Source of the DNA: an uncultured Spirochaetia bacterium
GTDB taxonomy: Bacteria; Spirochaetota; Spirochaetia; CAKZLE01
NCBI GenBank assembly: GCA_937125225.1
Contig: CAKZLE010000020.1
Span: forward strand, 124,001 to 188,000
Direction: 5' to 3'
DNA length: 64,000 bases
Positions within the stretch are counted from its first letter, which is position 1, and each line of letters starts with the position of its first letter. The notes beneath the pieces are model-generated. The model made no database searches and had not been told where the DNA came from. It saw nothing but the letters and a program-made list of their open reading frames with translations. Below, in pieces: positions 1 through 9,524 of this stretch. The position numbers were made by a program, and so were the translations under genes.

Positions 1-2
1 AG

Positions 3-794
3 GTCTATCTGGAACCCGAAGATATCGATCAGGAGTTCAGTGATCTCCTGAAGTTCTCTGAGTATCGTTATACCATGGGCAAACAGGCCCTGATTAAGAT
101 CGAAGAGATTAAATCTCTCATACATGACCAGGAGTTCAAGTATCCGCAAGAGAAGGAACGCCAATTCTTGGAGGCCTGCAAAGCCCTTGATATCGCAGCA
201 GTGAAGCGTATCAGTCATGAGATGCTCTCTTATGGGAGAGAGTTTGGTCCAGAATGTGCAAAACGGTTAGTCTTACGACTCTCTGCTGCTCAGAGCAATG
301 TCATAGAGCAACTGATACGCAGTTTCAATATAGAACGCGAGGCTTCGGGGTCGACTACCAGGATCCTAGAGATTCAGGGGAGGGAGACTCTTGTAGAGGC
401 TGAAGAGCTACTCTGTTCTGTGATAGAGAATATTATCGAGGTCTGTGATGACAAGCGTCATAACAAACAGGATCAGGTGATCATCAAGATCAAAGAGTTG
501 ATCAAAGAGAACCTCACCGATTTCAACCTGTCTGCAGATATGATCGGAGATGAGTTCAAGCTCTCTGCATCCTATATCAATAGGGTATTCAAGCAGCAGA
601 CTTCGATGAGTATTGCCGGATTCATCAATGACCAACGACTCGTTCGAGCTGATGAGTTGATCCTTGAAGGACATATTACCATCGCGGATGCAGCTGCAGC
701 TGCTGGTTTTGCCAGTACAGGGACCTTCTTCCGTCTCTATAAGAAGAGATTCGGTCAGACTCCCGGAGAACGAGTCTCCGGAATCTTCTCCTAG
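3..794 (+). CDS. AraC-family transcriptional regulator, 5'-truncated by the window edge
   Basis: Frame stays open upstream of the listed ATG at 75 (VYLEPEDIDQEFSDLLKFSEYRYTMGKQ...). C-terminal double HTH: LSASYINRVFKQQTSMSIAGFINDQRLVRADELI...ADAAAAAGFASTGTFFRLYKKRFGQTPGE. Confidence 0.85.
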   Translation, partial: VYLEPEDIDQEFSDLLKFSEYRYTMGKQALIKIEEIKSLIHDQEFKYPQEKERQFLEACKALDIAAVKRISHEMLSYGREFGPECAKRLVLRLSAAQSNVIEQLIRSFNIEREASGSTTRILEIQGRETLVEAEELLCSVIENIIEVCDDKRHNKQDQVIIKIKELIKENLTDFNLSADMIGDEFKLSASYINRVFKQQTSMSIAGFINDQRLVRADELILEGHITIADAAAAAGFASTGTFFRLYKKRFGQTPGERVSGIFS

Positions 795-1858
795 GAATAG
801 TAGCTCTCAACCTCCCTTTCAAGTCTCTCAGCCTGCTTGAGTGTATCAATGAAGACCATGAGATACATTCCCTGTGGTCCTACAGCATCAAGTAAGGGAA
901 CGACTTCCTCAGGTCTTATCCAGACAGCCTGTACACTTTTCCCTGCCTTTTTGATCTTCTGATACATCTCATACCAGTAAGGGTCTCCTCCCGGTGGAAT
1001 CTGTGGCCCCGGGGTGAATTCTAAAGCTGTGAGTGATTCGATCTCGAGTAAGGGGTCTATCGATCTTATCGCATCAGGGCCATCGACATGGTAGATGGAG
1101 TAATCTAGGTAATCACACTGTTCTCTGAGGTAGGGAACGACGAAATCATTGAACATCTGTGTCCCGATCATCGCTGCAGTATCGCAATGGGTGAGAGCGA
1201 TCTTTCCCGGCCCTCTGACCATGAAGTATCCTTGGGATGTCCACCCTTTCTCATCAATAAGAAGGGGTTGGAACTCCTCATAGACTTCGAAGAAGACTTG
1301 GTTGAGTTCCTTAAGCTTCTCATGTACCCATCCAGGATCAAGGATCATGTCCATCAAAAGATCCTGTACTCCCCGGAGTTCAGCAAGAACATCAAGGTTT
1401 GGAACTAAGGCAGGGAGTCCCACTTGATACCTTCCTCCTGAGATCTGCATCATCTTCTTATAGATCTCCATATGGCTTCTGAACCATCTGTTGTCCTTAT
1501 CGAAGCATAAAGGATAGTCATTCTCCGGAGAGAGGTCACTATGGTCGTACCAGATATTCGAAGATGTGAATGTTGGTTTAGCTCCCAAGTATAGAGCCAA
1601 GGGGAGGGTGTTGATATCAGGGATGGCTATCGATTGGATATCGAGAGGGAAACTCTTTGCCATGATACGATCATGTTCTCTTCTTACCACCGTATTCGGG
1701 TCTGAATAGTATCTCTCAAGATTCACCCCTTCAGGTGCCTCTTTCCCGAAATCATCGATAAGGCCGGTACCCCAGTGACCGATGACCATGTCAGTACCTT
1801 GCCACCATCCTAGCATATGTCTATCAGATATCACAGTGTTTTTCTTGATCAGATTCAT
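791..1858 (-). CDS. Uroporphyrinogen decarboxylase (URO-D)-family protein, probably methyltransferase-like
   Basis: 355-aa ORF with URO-D-like fold motifs (LTHCDTAAMIG, SIYHVDGPDAIRSIDPLLEI, ALEFTPGPQIPPGGDPYWYEMYQKIKKAGKSVQ); SD 'gagga' upstream of ATG. Confidence 0.75.
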   Translation of the reverse strand: MNLIKKNTVISDRHMLGWWQGTDMVIGHWGTGLIDDFGKEAPEGVNLERYYSDPNTVVRREHDRIMAKSFPLDIQSIAIPDINTLPLALYLGAKPTFTSSNIWYDHSDLSPENDYPLCFDKDNRWFRSHMEIYKKMMQISGGRYQVGLPALVPNLDVLAELRGVQDLLMDMILDPGWVHEKLKELNQVFFEVYEEFQPLLIDEKGWTSQGYFMVRGPGKIALTHCDTAAMIGTQMFNDFVVPYLREQCDYLDYSIYHVDGPDAIRSIDPLLEIESLTALEFTPGPQIPPGGDPYWYEMYQKIKKAGKSVQAVWIRPEEVVPLLDAVGPQGMYLMVFIDTLKQAERLEREVESYYS

Positions 1859-2053
1859 CGAGCCTGCTCCTCATGTTGTTATTGCTCAATTGTCAGATGA
1901 TAGGTATGAGATGTATAGCTACAAATGAGGTTATATGTTCTAGATAAGTGATAAGTGATGTATCAAATCTGAGGATTACTGTTAAAAGCTGTTATGAGAG
2001 GATAGTGTTTAATACATAACGTTACTCGACGGAGGATCGTTATACAGAGGGGA

Positions 2054-2611
2054 CTAGGTCCACCTTTTCTCTAGAACTAAAAAGTGATATTCAGAATTAT
2101 TATCGGGATAATCAATATAATCATCATAGATGATATTCCACTCGAATCTTGATTTTTCTATGATGTCTTTAAGTATCATCTCTCTTCTTTTACCTTTTAA
2201 CAGGCAGTTGCAGAAAAACCCTCCATTCTTTAATTGATCTAGAAGTGAGTTTACTAATTCTGTCTCTTTCTGGATATTATTCTTATAGAAATGAAGCATG
2301 GAATCCATCAGAATTATATCAACTCCTGGAGGAATGATATAATTATATATATCTGCCACTTCAAGAGAAATATGTAACTTGAGTTGATTGGCTCTCCTCT
2401 TAACCTGTTCAATCCCAACTGTTGAAAGATCTACTCCTATCATGTTAAAACCCAATTTTGCTAGGAATAATAGATCTCGTCCTTGTCCACATCCTAAATC
2501 TAAGATGGTCTGGTCCCTATCTAATCTTTTAAAAAAATCAACAAGTTCTGGGTATGGTTTGCCAAAATAATCTAGAGATTGATAATGTTGATCATATATG
2601 GTTGTGCTCAT
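2054..2611 (-). CDS. Class I SAM-dependent methyltransferase
   Basis: Motif I ILDLGCGQGRDLLFLAKLGFNMIGVDLS; overlaps the upstream MerR gene by 4 nt. Confidence 0.85.
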   Translation of the reverse strand: MSTTIYDQHYQSLDYFGKPYPELVDFFKRLDRDQTILDLGCGQGRDLLFLAKLGFNMIGVDLSTVGIEQVKRRANQLKLHISLEVADIYNYIIPPGVDIILMDSMLHFYKNNIQKETELVNSLLDQLKNGGFFCNCLLKGKRREMILKDIIEKSRFEWNIIYDDYIDYPDNNSEYHFLVLEKRWT

Positions 2612-3441
2612 TTATTATCCTTCGTTGCAATTTGAAATTGCATTTCATAGATATTTGTATTCCCATCATAGATTATCGATAATTCTGGGTGTTCCATCTC
2701 AATTACATTTGATCCGATTCTTTGTAAGTGATTTTCAGTAAGGTATTTTTCAATTTCATTGTAGAGGGAAATGAGATCATTTCTTTTAGTATCTGTGTAT
2801 AAATAGAGGATGGATAAATACATCCCTTTTGGAAAAATCTCTACAGATTTGATTCCCTCATTCCTAGGTTTCTTGAGTTCAAGGCATTGAACACCGTTTA
2901 TCTGTAAGGGGGATAAGAGGTCGGAATAAGGGTAAATCATGAGGAATGATCGTTCAGTATATATTTCTTTTTCAATGAAATCTGCAAATAGATCATAATA
3001 CGACTTAGAGTCGAAAGATCTATCTAATTGAGGAGTATTCAGGATCATGTATGACCTCTCCTCCATCATTTGCGCGGTAAAGATTCTGTTGATTGCCTTT
3101 CTTCTTAACAGGGAGATGAGTTTACTGGTCTTTTTTAAATTTTCTTTTTGCAGTTCAACCTTTTCTTTCAAGTTCTTATAGTGGTAATCCAAAAGCTCAA
3201 GGTATGTATCCTGAGATCCTTGCTCAGAGTTCAGCTCTTTGATCTTCTCTAGTGGGATTTCTATCTCTCTTAGATAGAATATCTGCCTGAGTTTTCTCAG
3301 GTCATTATGGTCGTAATAGCGATAATTCTTTACGCCAATCTCTGGCTGGATCAGTCCAAGGTTTTCATAGTGGCGGAGAGTCTCTTTAGTTGTATTGAAT
3401 ATCTTCAAAACCTCACTTTTGATTAATTTTTTCCTTTTCAT
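2608..3441 (-). CDS. MerR-family transcriptional regulator with C-terminal effector domain
   Basis: N-terminal HTH LIKSEVLKIFNTTKETLRHYENLGLIQPEIGVKNYRYYDHNDLRKLRQIFYLREIEIPLEKIKEL. Confidence 0.9.
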   Translation of the reverse strand: MKRKKLIKSEVLKIFNTTKETLRHYENLGLIQPEIGVKNYRYYDHNDLRKLRQIFYLREIEIPLEKIKELNSEQGSQDTYLELLDYHYKNLKEKVELQKENLKKTSKLISLLRRKAINRIFTAQMMEERSYMILNTPQLDRSFDSKSYYDLFADFIEKEIYTERSFLMIYPYSDLLSPLQINGVQCLELKKPRNEGIKSVEIFPKGMYLSILYLYTDTKRNDLISLYNEIEKYLTENHLQRIGSNVIEMEHPELSIIYDGNTNIYEMQFQIATKDNK

Positions 3442-4072
3442 TTGTTCTCCCTTGTTTCTGAAAAATATAATAATCAGCAGATTTAGAATACTTGGGACCT
3501 TTCATTGTATTTTTGACGGTGTCTAGATCTACGGCCATGTTTCTATACCTCCTAAAGTATCTTTCATTTTCTCCTTTTTGGAAACAATACTGTCCCTCAC
3601 ATTCTTTGAGAACTCCCAGAAAGAGGAAATCGGGATCTGAGTTTGCCAGAGTCGCATCTCCATGGCTGTCTCCAGCCAATAAGATTCCCCCGTTTCTAAG
3701 ATATTCTTTTGTATGAATCGAGACGAATCCCGCATACTCGGAAATGAGTAGGTCTATTGAATTCAGGGGAATGTTCATCTCACTTTGGTAATCTCCTGAT
3801 ATAAACTGGAATAGATGCTCTTCTTCATTCTCTTTGAACTGGTTGATATGATCCCAGATTTCTTCTCTACATGAAAAGAACCTTTTAGCCCTTATATCAG
3901 AATCTACAAAAATCACTTCTGGGAAAATCAGGGATGGTGTTAGATGTACATAAGAGCCTGGATAGAGCACTCTTTTGCTCCTAAATTCCCTTCTCACTTC
4001 TCTGAAAACTTCAATTCTGCTTCCAGCTCTTTCAACATATTCCTTATATAATCTCATAGTTTCTTTACTCAT
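3413..4072 (-). CDS. Methyltransferase-like conserved hypothetical protein
   Basis: 219-aa ORF overlapping both neighbours; RVLYPGSYVHLTPSLIFPEVIFVDSD and LDLLISEYAGFVSIHTKEYLRNGGILLAGDSHG resemble a divergent Rossmann MTase. Confidence 0.6.
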   Translation of the reverse strand: MSKETMRLYKEYVERAGSRIEVFREVRREFRSKRVLYPGSYVHLTPSLIFPEVIFVDSDIRAKRFFSCREEIWDHINQFKENEEEHLFQFISGDYQSEMNIPLNSIDLLISEYAGFVSIHTKEYLRNGGILLAGDSHGDATLANSDPDFLFLGVLKECEGQYCFQKGENERYFRRYRNMAVDLDTVKNTMKGPKYSKSADYYIFQKQGRTNEKEKINQK

Positions 4073-5393
4073 AAATTTTAACCTTTGATAAATCCTGGTT
4101 TCTCATAAATATAAAAAGGGCGATGATCAGTAGTATATCAGCTATGATACCCCCTACAGCTATTCCAGGAGCCTGAACCATTTTTATAGCAATAAAGGTA
4201 ATACCTGGAATTAAAAATAATGTTCTAGTAATTGATATTGCTGCCGATTCCATGGGGCGATTGATAGCCGTATAGAACATGCTGACCTGCAATGGGTAGT
4301 TGGAAAACATCGTTGCGATACCTATTGTGAGATAGAATGATCTCCCCATTTGAATAGTAGTCGGGTCTTTAATGAAGAGAAGGAGAATATAGTTGATTGC
4401 TGGTATTAACACCAAGTAAACAGTGAGAGCATATAGCATGGTCTTTTTTACAGAGTAGTACAGGATCTTCTTTAATTCGGTATACTCTTTTCGGCCCATC
4501 ATTTGTGAAAGTATAGGTTGTAAGCCCATTGATGCACCCATATGTATACTATAGAAAATAGTAATAATGATACTAACTGCTGCATAGGCTTCAAAATGTT
4601 TGGGAGTGAGAAACCTGATAAATGCCATGTTGATCACAAATACCATGACGGCTTCAACGAGCATCATTGTGAAATCGCTTAGTCCGTTATAGAGAATCCT
4701 CAGGATTATGCTAATCTTGAAACGAGGATACAGCAGATGAATGGTCTTGGATCTTAATAGAAAGTACATCGTACCTCCCAATAATTCGATTGCCGAACTG
4801 ATAACTGTTGCCCATGCTAAGCCTTCTATTCCCCAACCGAGTATTGCAACGACAATCAGGTTCAGTATCAAGTTTGTTATTGCAACTATCATATTCAAGT
4901 TAAAGCTGTACCTAGGACTCCCATCATTTAAGATTAATACATCCATTCCTTTTCCCAAAAGTAATAGAGGAAAAGAAAGTGCACATATCTTAAGATATGA
5001 TTCGGCTAATTGAAAGAATTCTCCTCTGGCACCTAGAAAATAGGTGACTTTCTCTGAGAACAATATTGAGGGGACTGCCATTAGTAATCCCAATAGCCCC
5101 ATTAGGATAATTATCCCACTAGATATTCGGTTTGCTTTGTCTGATTCTTCTCTACCGATTAATAACCCGACATAGGCTCCCATCCCACTAATGAAGAGAG
5201 AAGAAAAAGCGGCAATCAAGAACATTAATGGACTAATCAATGTTGTTGCAACTAAGGCACTAGCACCTATGAATAGGGCGGCAATCAAGCGGTCTGCTGT
5301 ATACATAATGGTACTAAAGATTGATCTTATAATCATGGGCTTTGCATACTCAGCAAAATGATGTTTGTAGTCAACGTTTTTTTGTATCATCAC
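4065..5393 (-). CDS. MATE-family multidrug efflux transporter
   Basis: 442-aa polytopic protein, MATE layout (MIIRSIFSTIMYTADRLIAALFIGASALVATTLISPLMFLIAA...); SD aaggag. Confidence 0.85.
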   Translation of the reverse strand: MMIQKNVDYKHHFAEYAKPMIIRSIFSTIMYTADRLIAALFIGASALVATTLISPLMFLIAAFSSLFISGMGAYVGLLIGREESDKANRISSGIIILMGLLGLLMAVPSILFSEKVTYFLGARGEFFQLAESYLKICALSFPLLLLGKGMDVLILNDGSPRYSFNLNMIVAITNLILNLIVVAILGWGIEGLAWATVISSAIELLGGTMYFLLRSKTIHLLYPRFKISIILRILYNGLSDFTMMLVEAVMVFVINMAFIRFLTPKHFEAYAAVSIIITIFYSIHMGASMGLQPILSQMMGRKEYTELKKILYYSVKKTMLYALTVYLVLIPAINYILLLFIKDPTTIQMGRSFYLTIGIATMFSNYPLQVSMFYTAINRPMESAAISITRTLFLIPGITFIAIKMVQAPGIAVGGIIADILLIIALFIFMRNQDLSKVKIYE

Positions 5394-5590
5394 AACTCCT
5401 TGATTCTAACATAAAGGGTGTTGTGACAACAGAGTCAAGGCTGACTTGGTGAAATTGTTAAACTGAGAAGTCCAACTTGGAATCTGATAGTAGAATACAT
5501 AGATCCTAAAACTTGGATCCCAATATCTTGAGTATTTCAGAATGATTCTTTAGGGAGGTTGTCATAAGAAAGTAGAACTTCCAATGATTT

Positions 5591-5614
5591 AACGTCTATT
5601 AATCAATAGACGTT
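5591..5614. repeat. Perfect inverted repeat AACGTCTATT-AATC-AATAGACGTT
   Basis: 10-bp arms, 4-nt centre, no T-tract; upstream of the MATE/MerR operon. Confidence 0.7.
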
Positions 5615-5869
5615 ATTCAAGTGATTGTGAGGATACCCTGCTGCCCCTGAAATAATTTTCAATGTATGTGGTAGACCAATTATATACAAACTAGTACATA
5701 AGAAGCTGAGTATTCTTGGATAGAGTGATCTGTATTTTAATGATACACCTTCATACATTTCTGTAAAAATCTCAGTGACAGGCTATCCTAATATAGTCAC
5801 GAGAGATCCAATGTCTCTTTTTTCTAGTCTGGGTGTAATGAGTATATTTAGCATTGAATCTTCCTACTC

Positions 5870-7037
5870 CTATAGTATCAGGTCACCCCAAGTACATTTC
5901 GCATACAATTCTTCTTTCAGATTTGTAATGATTGCTGTCACGTTTGTATCAAAAGTCTCTTCCCTATACCAGCCCACAAATGAGTAGTCATCTTTAATGG
6001 GATTTGAAAGTATAATTGTATTATCATCTCTTGAGAAAGACGTAGGATTGTTATTCTTAGATCCTCCATTAAGATGATAGGTGATGGTGTAATGGGTTAT
6101 TAACCAGTTTGCGATTAAAATGATATCTCCTGTGAAACCTGAAGAAATAGTCGAGACTTCAGGATTAAATCCTCTAGTTAAGATCACTTTGCTCCATCCT
6201 TTGAACTCATAACCAACTCTTGTCGGTGACCCCAATGTGATGGTATCACTTTCTACGGTATAGGATGTTGGGTTCGCAGTATCATTAGTTCCCCCATTAA
6301 GATAGTAGGTAATCGGATACGTGATAATTGACCATCTAGCAGTAAGTGTTACATCCGAAGTGGTCCCCATAGGAATCGAGGAGACCTGTGAATCGGTATC
6401 ATCATACTCCCCCTCAAAGGTGTATCCACTTCTAGATGGACCCCAGAGCAGGTATTCAGAGGAGTCTTTGTTGAATCCTGAAGAGTTATTCGTATGATTG
6501 ACTCCTCCATACAAGGTATAAGTGACTATGTAATCCTTTGCTACCCATTTTGCATAGAGGTCTACTAAACCAGAAGACCCTGTTGTGATCGATGTGATGG
6601 TGGTGGTCAATGCTTCATCACTATACCAACCATGGAAATTATAACCTATTTGGGAGGGTACTAAAATGTGATTTCAGTAGATTCAACCGTATAGGAATAT
6701 GGGTTTGAGGTATCATTAGTTCCACCGTTCAAGTGGTATAGGACCTCCTACTGATCAATTGACCATTTTGCTTCAAAGGTCATGTCAGAGGGGACAGGGT
6801 TGTTAAAGGCCCAGGGTAGAGAGGTTCCCTTCTGCTGCCAGCCATCAAAACAGTATCCTGAACATGTAGGATCTTTCGGCTCTATCATAGAGTTTCCTTC
6901 AGAGACCCTCTGCATAATGAGAGGAGAATCATTCCCATCTTCAAACATGATGGTGTAGGAGGTAGGGATAAGCATATCACAGGATGTGGAGAGGACTAGG
7001 AGGCCCAATAGGACTGCAAGAACATATTTTTCATCAT
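5870..7037 (-). pseudogene. InlB B-repeat (Listeria-Bacteroides-type) lipoprotein, disrupted
   Basis: Repeats of the type ITYHLNGGTNDTSNPTSYTVES..IGYxFxGWY across two ORFs (6748-7008, 5870-6610). Lesions: A5 tract after ATGATG breaks the signal-peptide frame (restored frame MMKKYVLAVLLGLLVLSTSCD), in-frame TAG at 6748-6750, frameshift near 6661-6665. Confidence 0.8.
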
Positions 7038-7214
7038 ACCCTCACTGGTAATAGGTTTATTGACTCACTAAAGTTAGTAGAGCTTGATCCATATCAGACT
7101 GTTGTTATGTAAGTGATTACTAATTAATATATAAGATGTATTAAAAATACTATTGAGATTCTCTTTAGAATGTAAGATACTGGTAAGTTCTTTGAAGATA
7201 TATTCTGGAGCCAT

Positions 7215-7240
7215 AAAAAACGCTACTCGAATGAGTAGCG
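7215..7240 (-). terminator. Rho-independent terminator downstream of the tRNA
   Basis: Perfect hairpin CGCTACTC-GAAT-GAGTAGCG with A6 on plus (T6 on minus). Confidence 0.85.
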
Positions 7241-7249
7241 TTCCACGGA

Positions 7250-7323
7250 TGGGCCCACCAGGACTTGAACCTGGGACCCACGGATTATGAGTCCGTTGCT
7301 CTAACCAACTGAGCTATAGGCCC
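7250..7323 (-). tRNA. tRNA with CAT anticodon (Met or Ile2; not distinguishable here)
   Basis: GGGCCTATAGCTCAGTTGGTTAGAGCAACGGACTCATAATCCGTGGGTCCCAGGTTCAAGTCCTGGTGGGCCCA: full cloverleaf, acceptor GGGCCTA/TGGGCCC, anticodon loop CTCATAA. Confidence 0.95.
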
Positions 7324-7581
7324 GTGAGATGTATAGTATTGAAAAAGGGTACTTCATGTCAAGATAGTCTGTTATAACTATGACAAATAGCAGGTAAAAA
7401 ATCAGATTCATTCTGTGGTCTGAGCATCCAATTGATAGCATGCGAATCTGTTTGATTTACCCTTATAAGGCAGATTACTGAAGAATTCATGAAAAAATCC
7501 TTTAAATCGAAGATTTCATCAGGTATACTTATTACACAGTTTTGGTCAATGATGCTTATATATGATAATGGGAGGAATCTG

Positions 7582-8733
7582 ATGGGGAAACGTTTTATAA
7601 TAGTTCTTTTGATTTGTTTGGTGAGTGTCTCAACACTATTTGCAGGGGGAACAGGTTTTGTACTGGATTCCTTCGATACGAATGGTGATGTTCTTATAGG
7701 TTTCTTTCCAACCTATATAACTTCAGGATCGAGGTTCTCGATGCCTTCACTCATAGATGGGAATTCCACAGACCTACTTCTGATAACAGGTGGAGGATAT
7801 ACTCAGAGGCAGCTATGGAGAGATGAGACAGGTGCCGTACTGAATAGCTATGCAGATATTGCAGCAGTCGATGCTGATGAAGACAATAGAAAGTTCAATG
7901 TCATAACTGGTGAATGGAAAGTCCTCTTCGAACAAGGGCTGTTCTGGAGCGAGGCAACAGATCATGATCTGCTTACCATCCAATTAGGATATAAGGGACG
8001 CTATGAACAGTATCAAGAGAATGTTGGAGCAGCACCTAATTCAGCCTATTTCCTAGATGGAACATCTACAGCCTATACTGAAGCTGAGGATCAATTGATC
8101 TCAAATACTCTAACTGGTGAAATTCGATTAGAGACAGTAGTGAGCGAGAAAGTCACTGCTCGTGGTATCGATATCAGTATCGGTGCAGACTATGCTCCGT
8201 TATGGATGCTCAATGAGCTTCTAGGTGATGGAGTAGACTATCTTGCTGCACAGGCAACGATCGAAGGATATCTTCCATTGATGCAGATCAAGAACGATTC
8301 AGAGACAAAGAGTCTCTTCGCTCTCTATGTTGCAGACAGAATCAGAGCAGATTATCTACAGGGTGATTCTGTTCCTGTCTATGCTCAGAAAACCTCATCC
8401 CTTGGACATAAGATGCGAGGGTTCGAATCCTTCAGTTATGCGACTAGCATGAATGCTGTGAACAACTTCGACTTAAGGATCACCGGTCCAGAGATCATCT
8501 CAGGTCTCTTCCCAAGAGCTGCGATCTTCTGTGACGTCGGATACTATATGGGCCATTACAACAATACTCCAGGAAACACTGCAGAGGGATTACTTCTTTC
8601 AGCCGGTGGAGAGTTCGCTGTATCCATCATGGATTTCCTCAATGCAGGAATCAGAGCTAACTATGCGATCCAAGGTGATACTCTGACTACAGAGCCCTTC
8701 AGTACAGACATCTTCTTAGTATTACATTATTAG
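7582..8733 (+). CDS. Exported (probably outer-membrane) protein of unknown function
   Basis: Internal ATG with SD 'ggagga' gives signal peptide MGKRFIIVLLICLVSVSTLFAGG; C-terminus ends TDIFLVLHY, beta-barrel-like. Confidence 0.7.
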   Translation: MGKRFIIVLLICLVSVSTLFAGGTGFVLDSFDTNGDVLIGFFPTYITSGSRFSMPSLIDGNSTDLLLITGGGYTQRQLWRDETGAVLNSYADIAAVDADEDNRKFNVITGEWKVLFEQGLFWSEATDHDLLTIQLGYKGRYEQYQENVGAAPNSAYFLDGTSTAYTEAEDQLISNTLTGEIRLETVVSEKVTARGIDISIGADYAPLWMLNELLGDGVDYLAAQATIEGYLPLMQIKNDSETKSLFALYVADRIRADYLQGDSVPVYAQKTSSLGHKMRGFESFSYATSMNAVNNFDLRITGPEIISGLFPRAAIFCDVGYYMGHYNNTPGNTAEGLLLSAGGEFAVSIMDFLNAGIRANYAIQGDTLTTEPFSTDIFLVLHY

Positions 8734-8754
8734 GATAAACCTATCAGATATCTC

Positions 8755-8785
8755 ACAGGTCCTTCATCAAGAAGGGCCTGTTTTA
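8755..8785. terminator. Convergent terminator hairpin
   Basis: CAGGTCCTTC-ATCAA-GAAGGGCCTG-TTTTA, with an outer CCTATCA/TGATAGG stem. Confidence 0.75.
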
Positions 8786-9433
8786 TGATAGGTCAGTCAC
8801 ATCCGGAAAAGCGATTGTTCCGGTGAATCCGGCCTCTTCAAGGATTATTCTCACCTGAGAAGCCTCTTCCTGAGTGATCCATCTTGCATAGATGCGGATC
8901 AATCTGTTTTCGGTGACCTCTGCATAGGCTTTGAGTTCTAATGCCTGTAACTGTTCGTATACCTTCAGGGCTGATACTACAGTAGAGAAGGCCCCTACCT
9001 GGATCTTGATATACTCTGCATCTTCGGCCCGATCATAGGCAGACTCAGGAATCTCTGGGAGATAGATGATCTCTAGCGTCACGTTTGAGATACCTCTTTT
9101 GACCATGTCAATCTTAGCTGCGGCAGCTTTTGAGAGGTCTATGATCCTCTCTCCCACGTAGGGACCTCTATCATTGATCCTTACATCGACCTGCAGATCA
9201 TTGGTGAGGTTGGTCACTCTGACGATCGTGCCGAAAGGAAGTACTTTATGGGCCGCTGAGATCTTATTCGTATCGAAGATCTCTCCATTAGCGGTGAGTC
9301 TTCCCTGAAACTCTCCTGCATACCAGGAGGCTATTCCCTGCTGGTAGATGATAGGTGCTTCTGCACTGAGAGTGAAGATTGGGAGGAGCGTGATCAGGAG
9401 GATCATCATAGTAGGTAATCTGTATGTTCTCAT
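8783..9433 (-). CDS. rlpA: RlpA-like septal ring protein with SPOR-like C-terminus
   Basis: QQGIASWYAGEFQGRLTANGEIFDTNKISAAHKVLPFGTIVRVTNLTNDLQVDVRINDRGPYVGERIIDLSKAAA; C-terminal YIKIQVGAFSTVVSALKVYEQL. Confidence 0.9.
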   Translation of the reverse strand: MRTYRLPTMMILLITLLPIFTLSAEAPIIYQQGIASWYAGEFQGRLTANGEIFDTNKISAAHKVLPFGTIVRVTNLTNDLQVDVRINDRGPYVGERIIDLSKAAAAKIDMVKRGISNVTLEIIYLPEIPESAYDRAEDAEYIKIQVGAFSTVVSALKVYEQLQALELKAYAEVTENRLIRIYARWITQEEASQVRIILEEAGFTGTIAFPDVTDLS

Positions 9434-9439
9434 AGCACC

Positions 9440-9468
9440 ATAGTATCTGGAGAAGATAAGAAAATCAA
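9440..9468 (-). promoter_or_regulatory. Sigma70-like promoter of rlpA, predicted leaderless
   Basis: TTGATT-17 nt-TACTAT-6 nt-ATG, no SD. Confidence 0.6.
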
Positions 9469-9487
9469 ATGAAACGATGAGGGGATG

Positions 9488-9516
9488 TTGCGTAAATCAT
9501 TACAGGTTAGTATAAT
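9488..9516 (+). promoter_or_regulatory. Sigma70-like promoter of lysS, predicted leaderless
   Basis: TTGCGT-17 nt-TATAAT-8 nt-ATG, no SD. Confidence 0.65.
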
Positions 9517-9524
9517 CCGGCAGT

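Noticed and set aside
408-674. Antisense ORF inside the AraC gene
   Set aside because: Opposite to a well-supported CDS, no SD or recognisable motif
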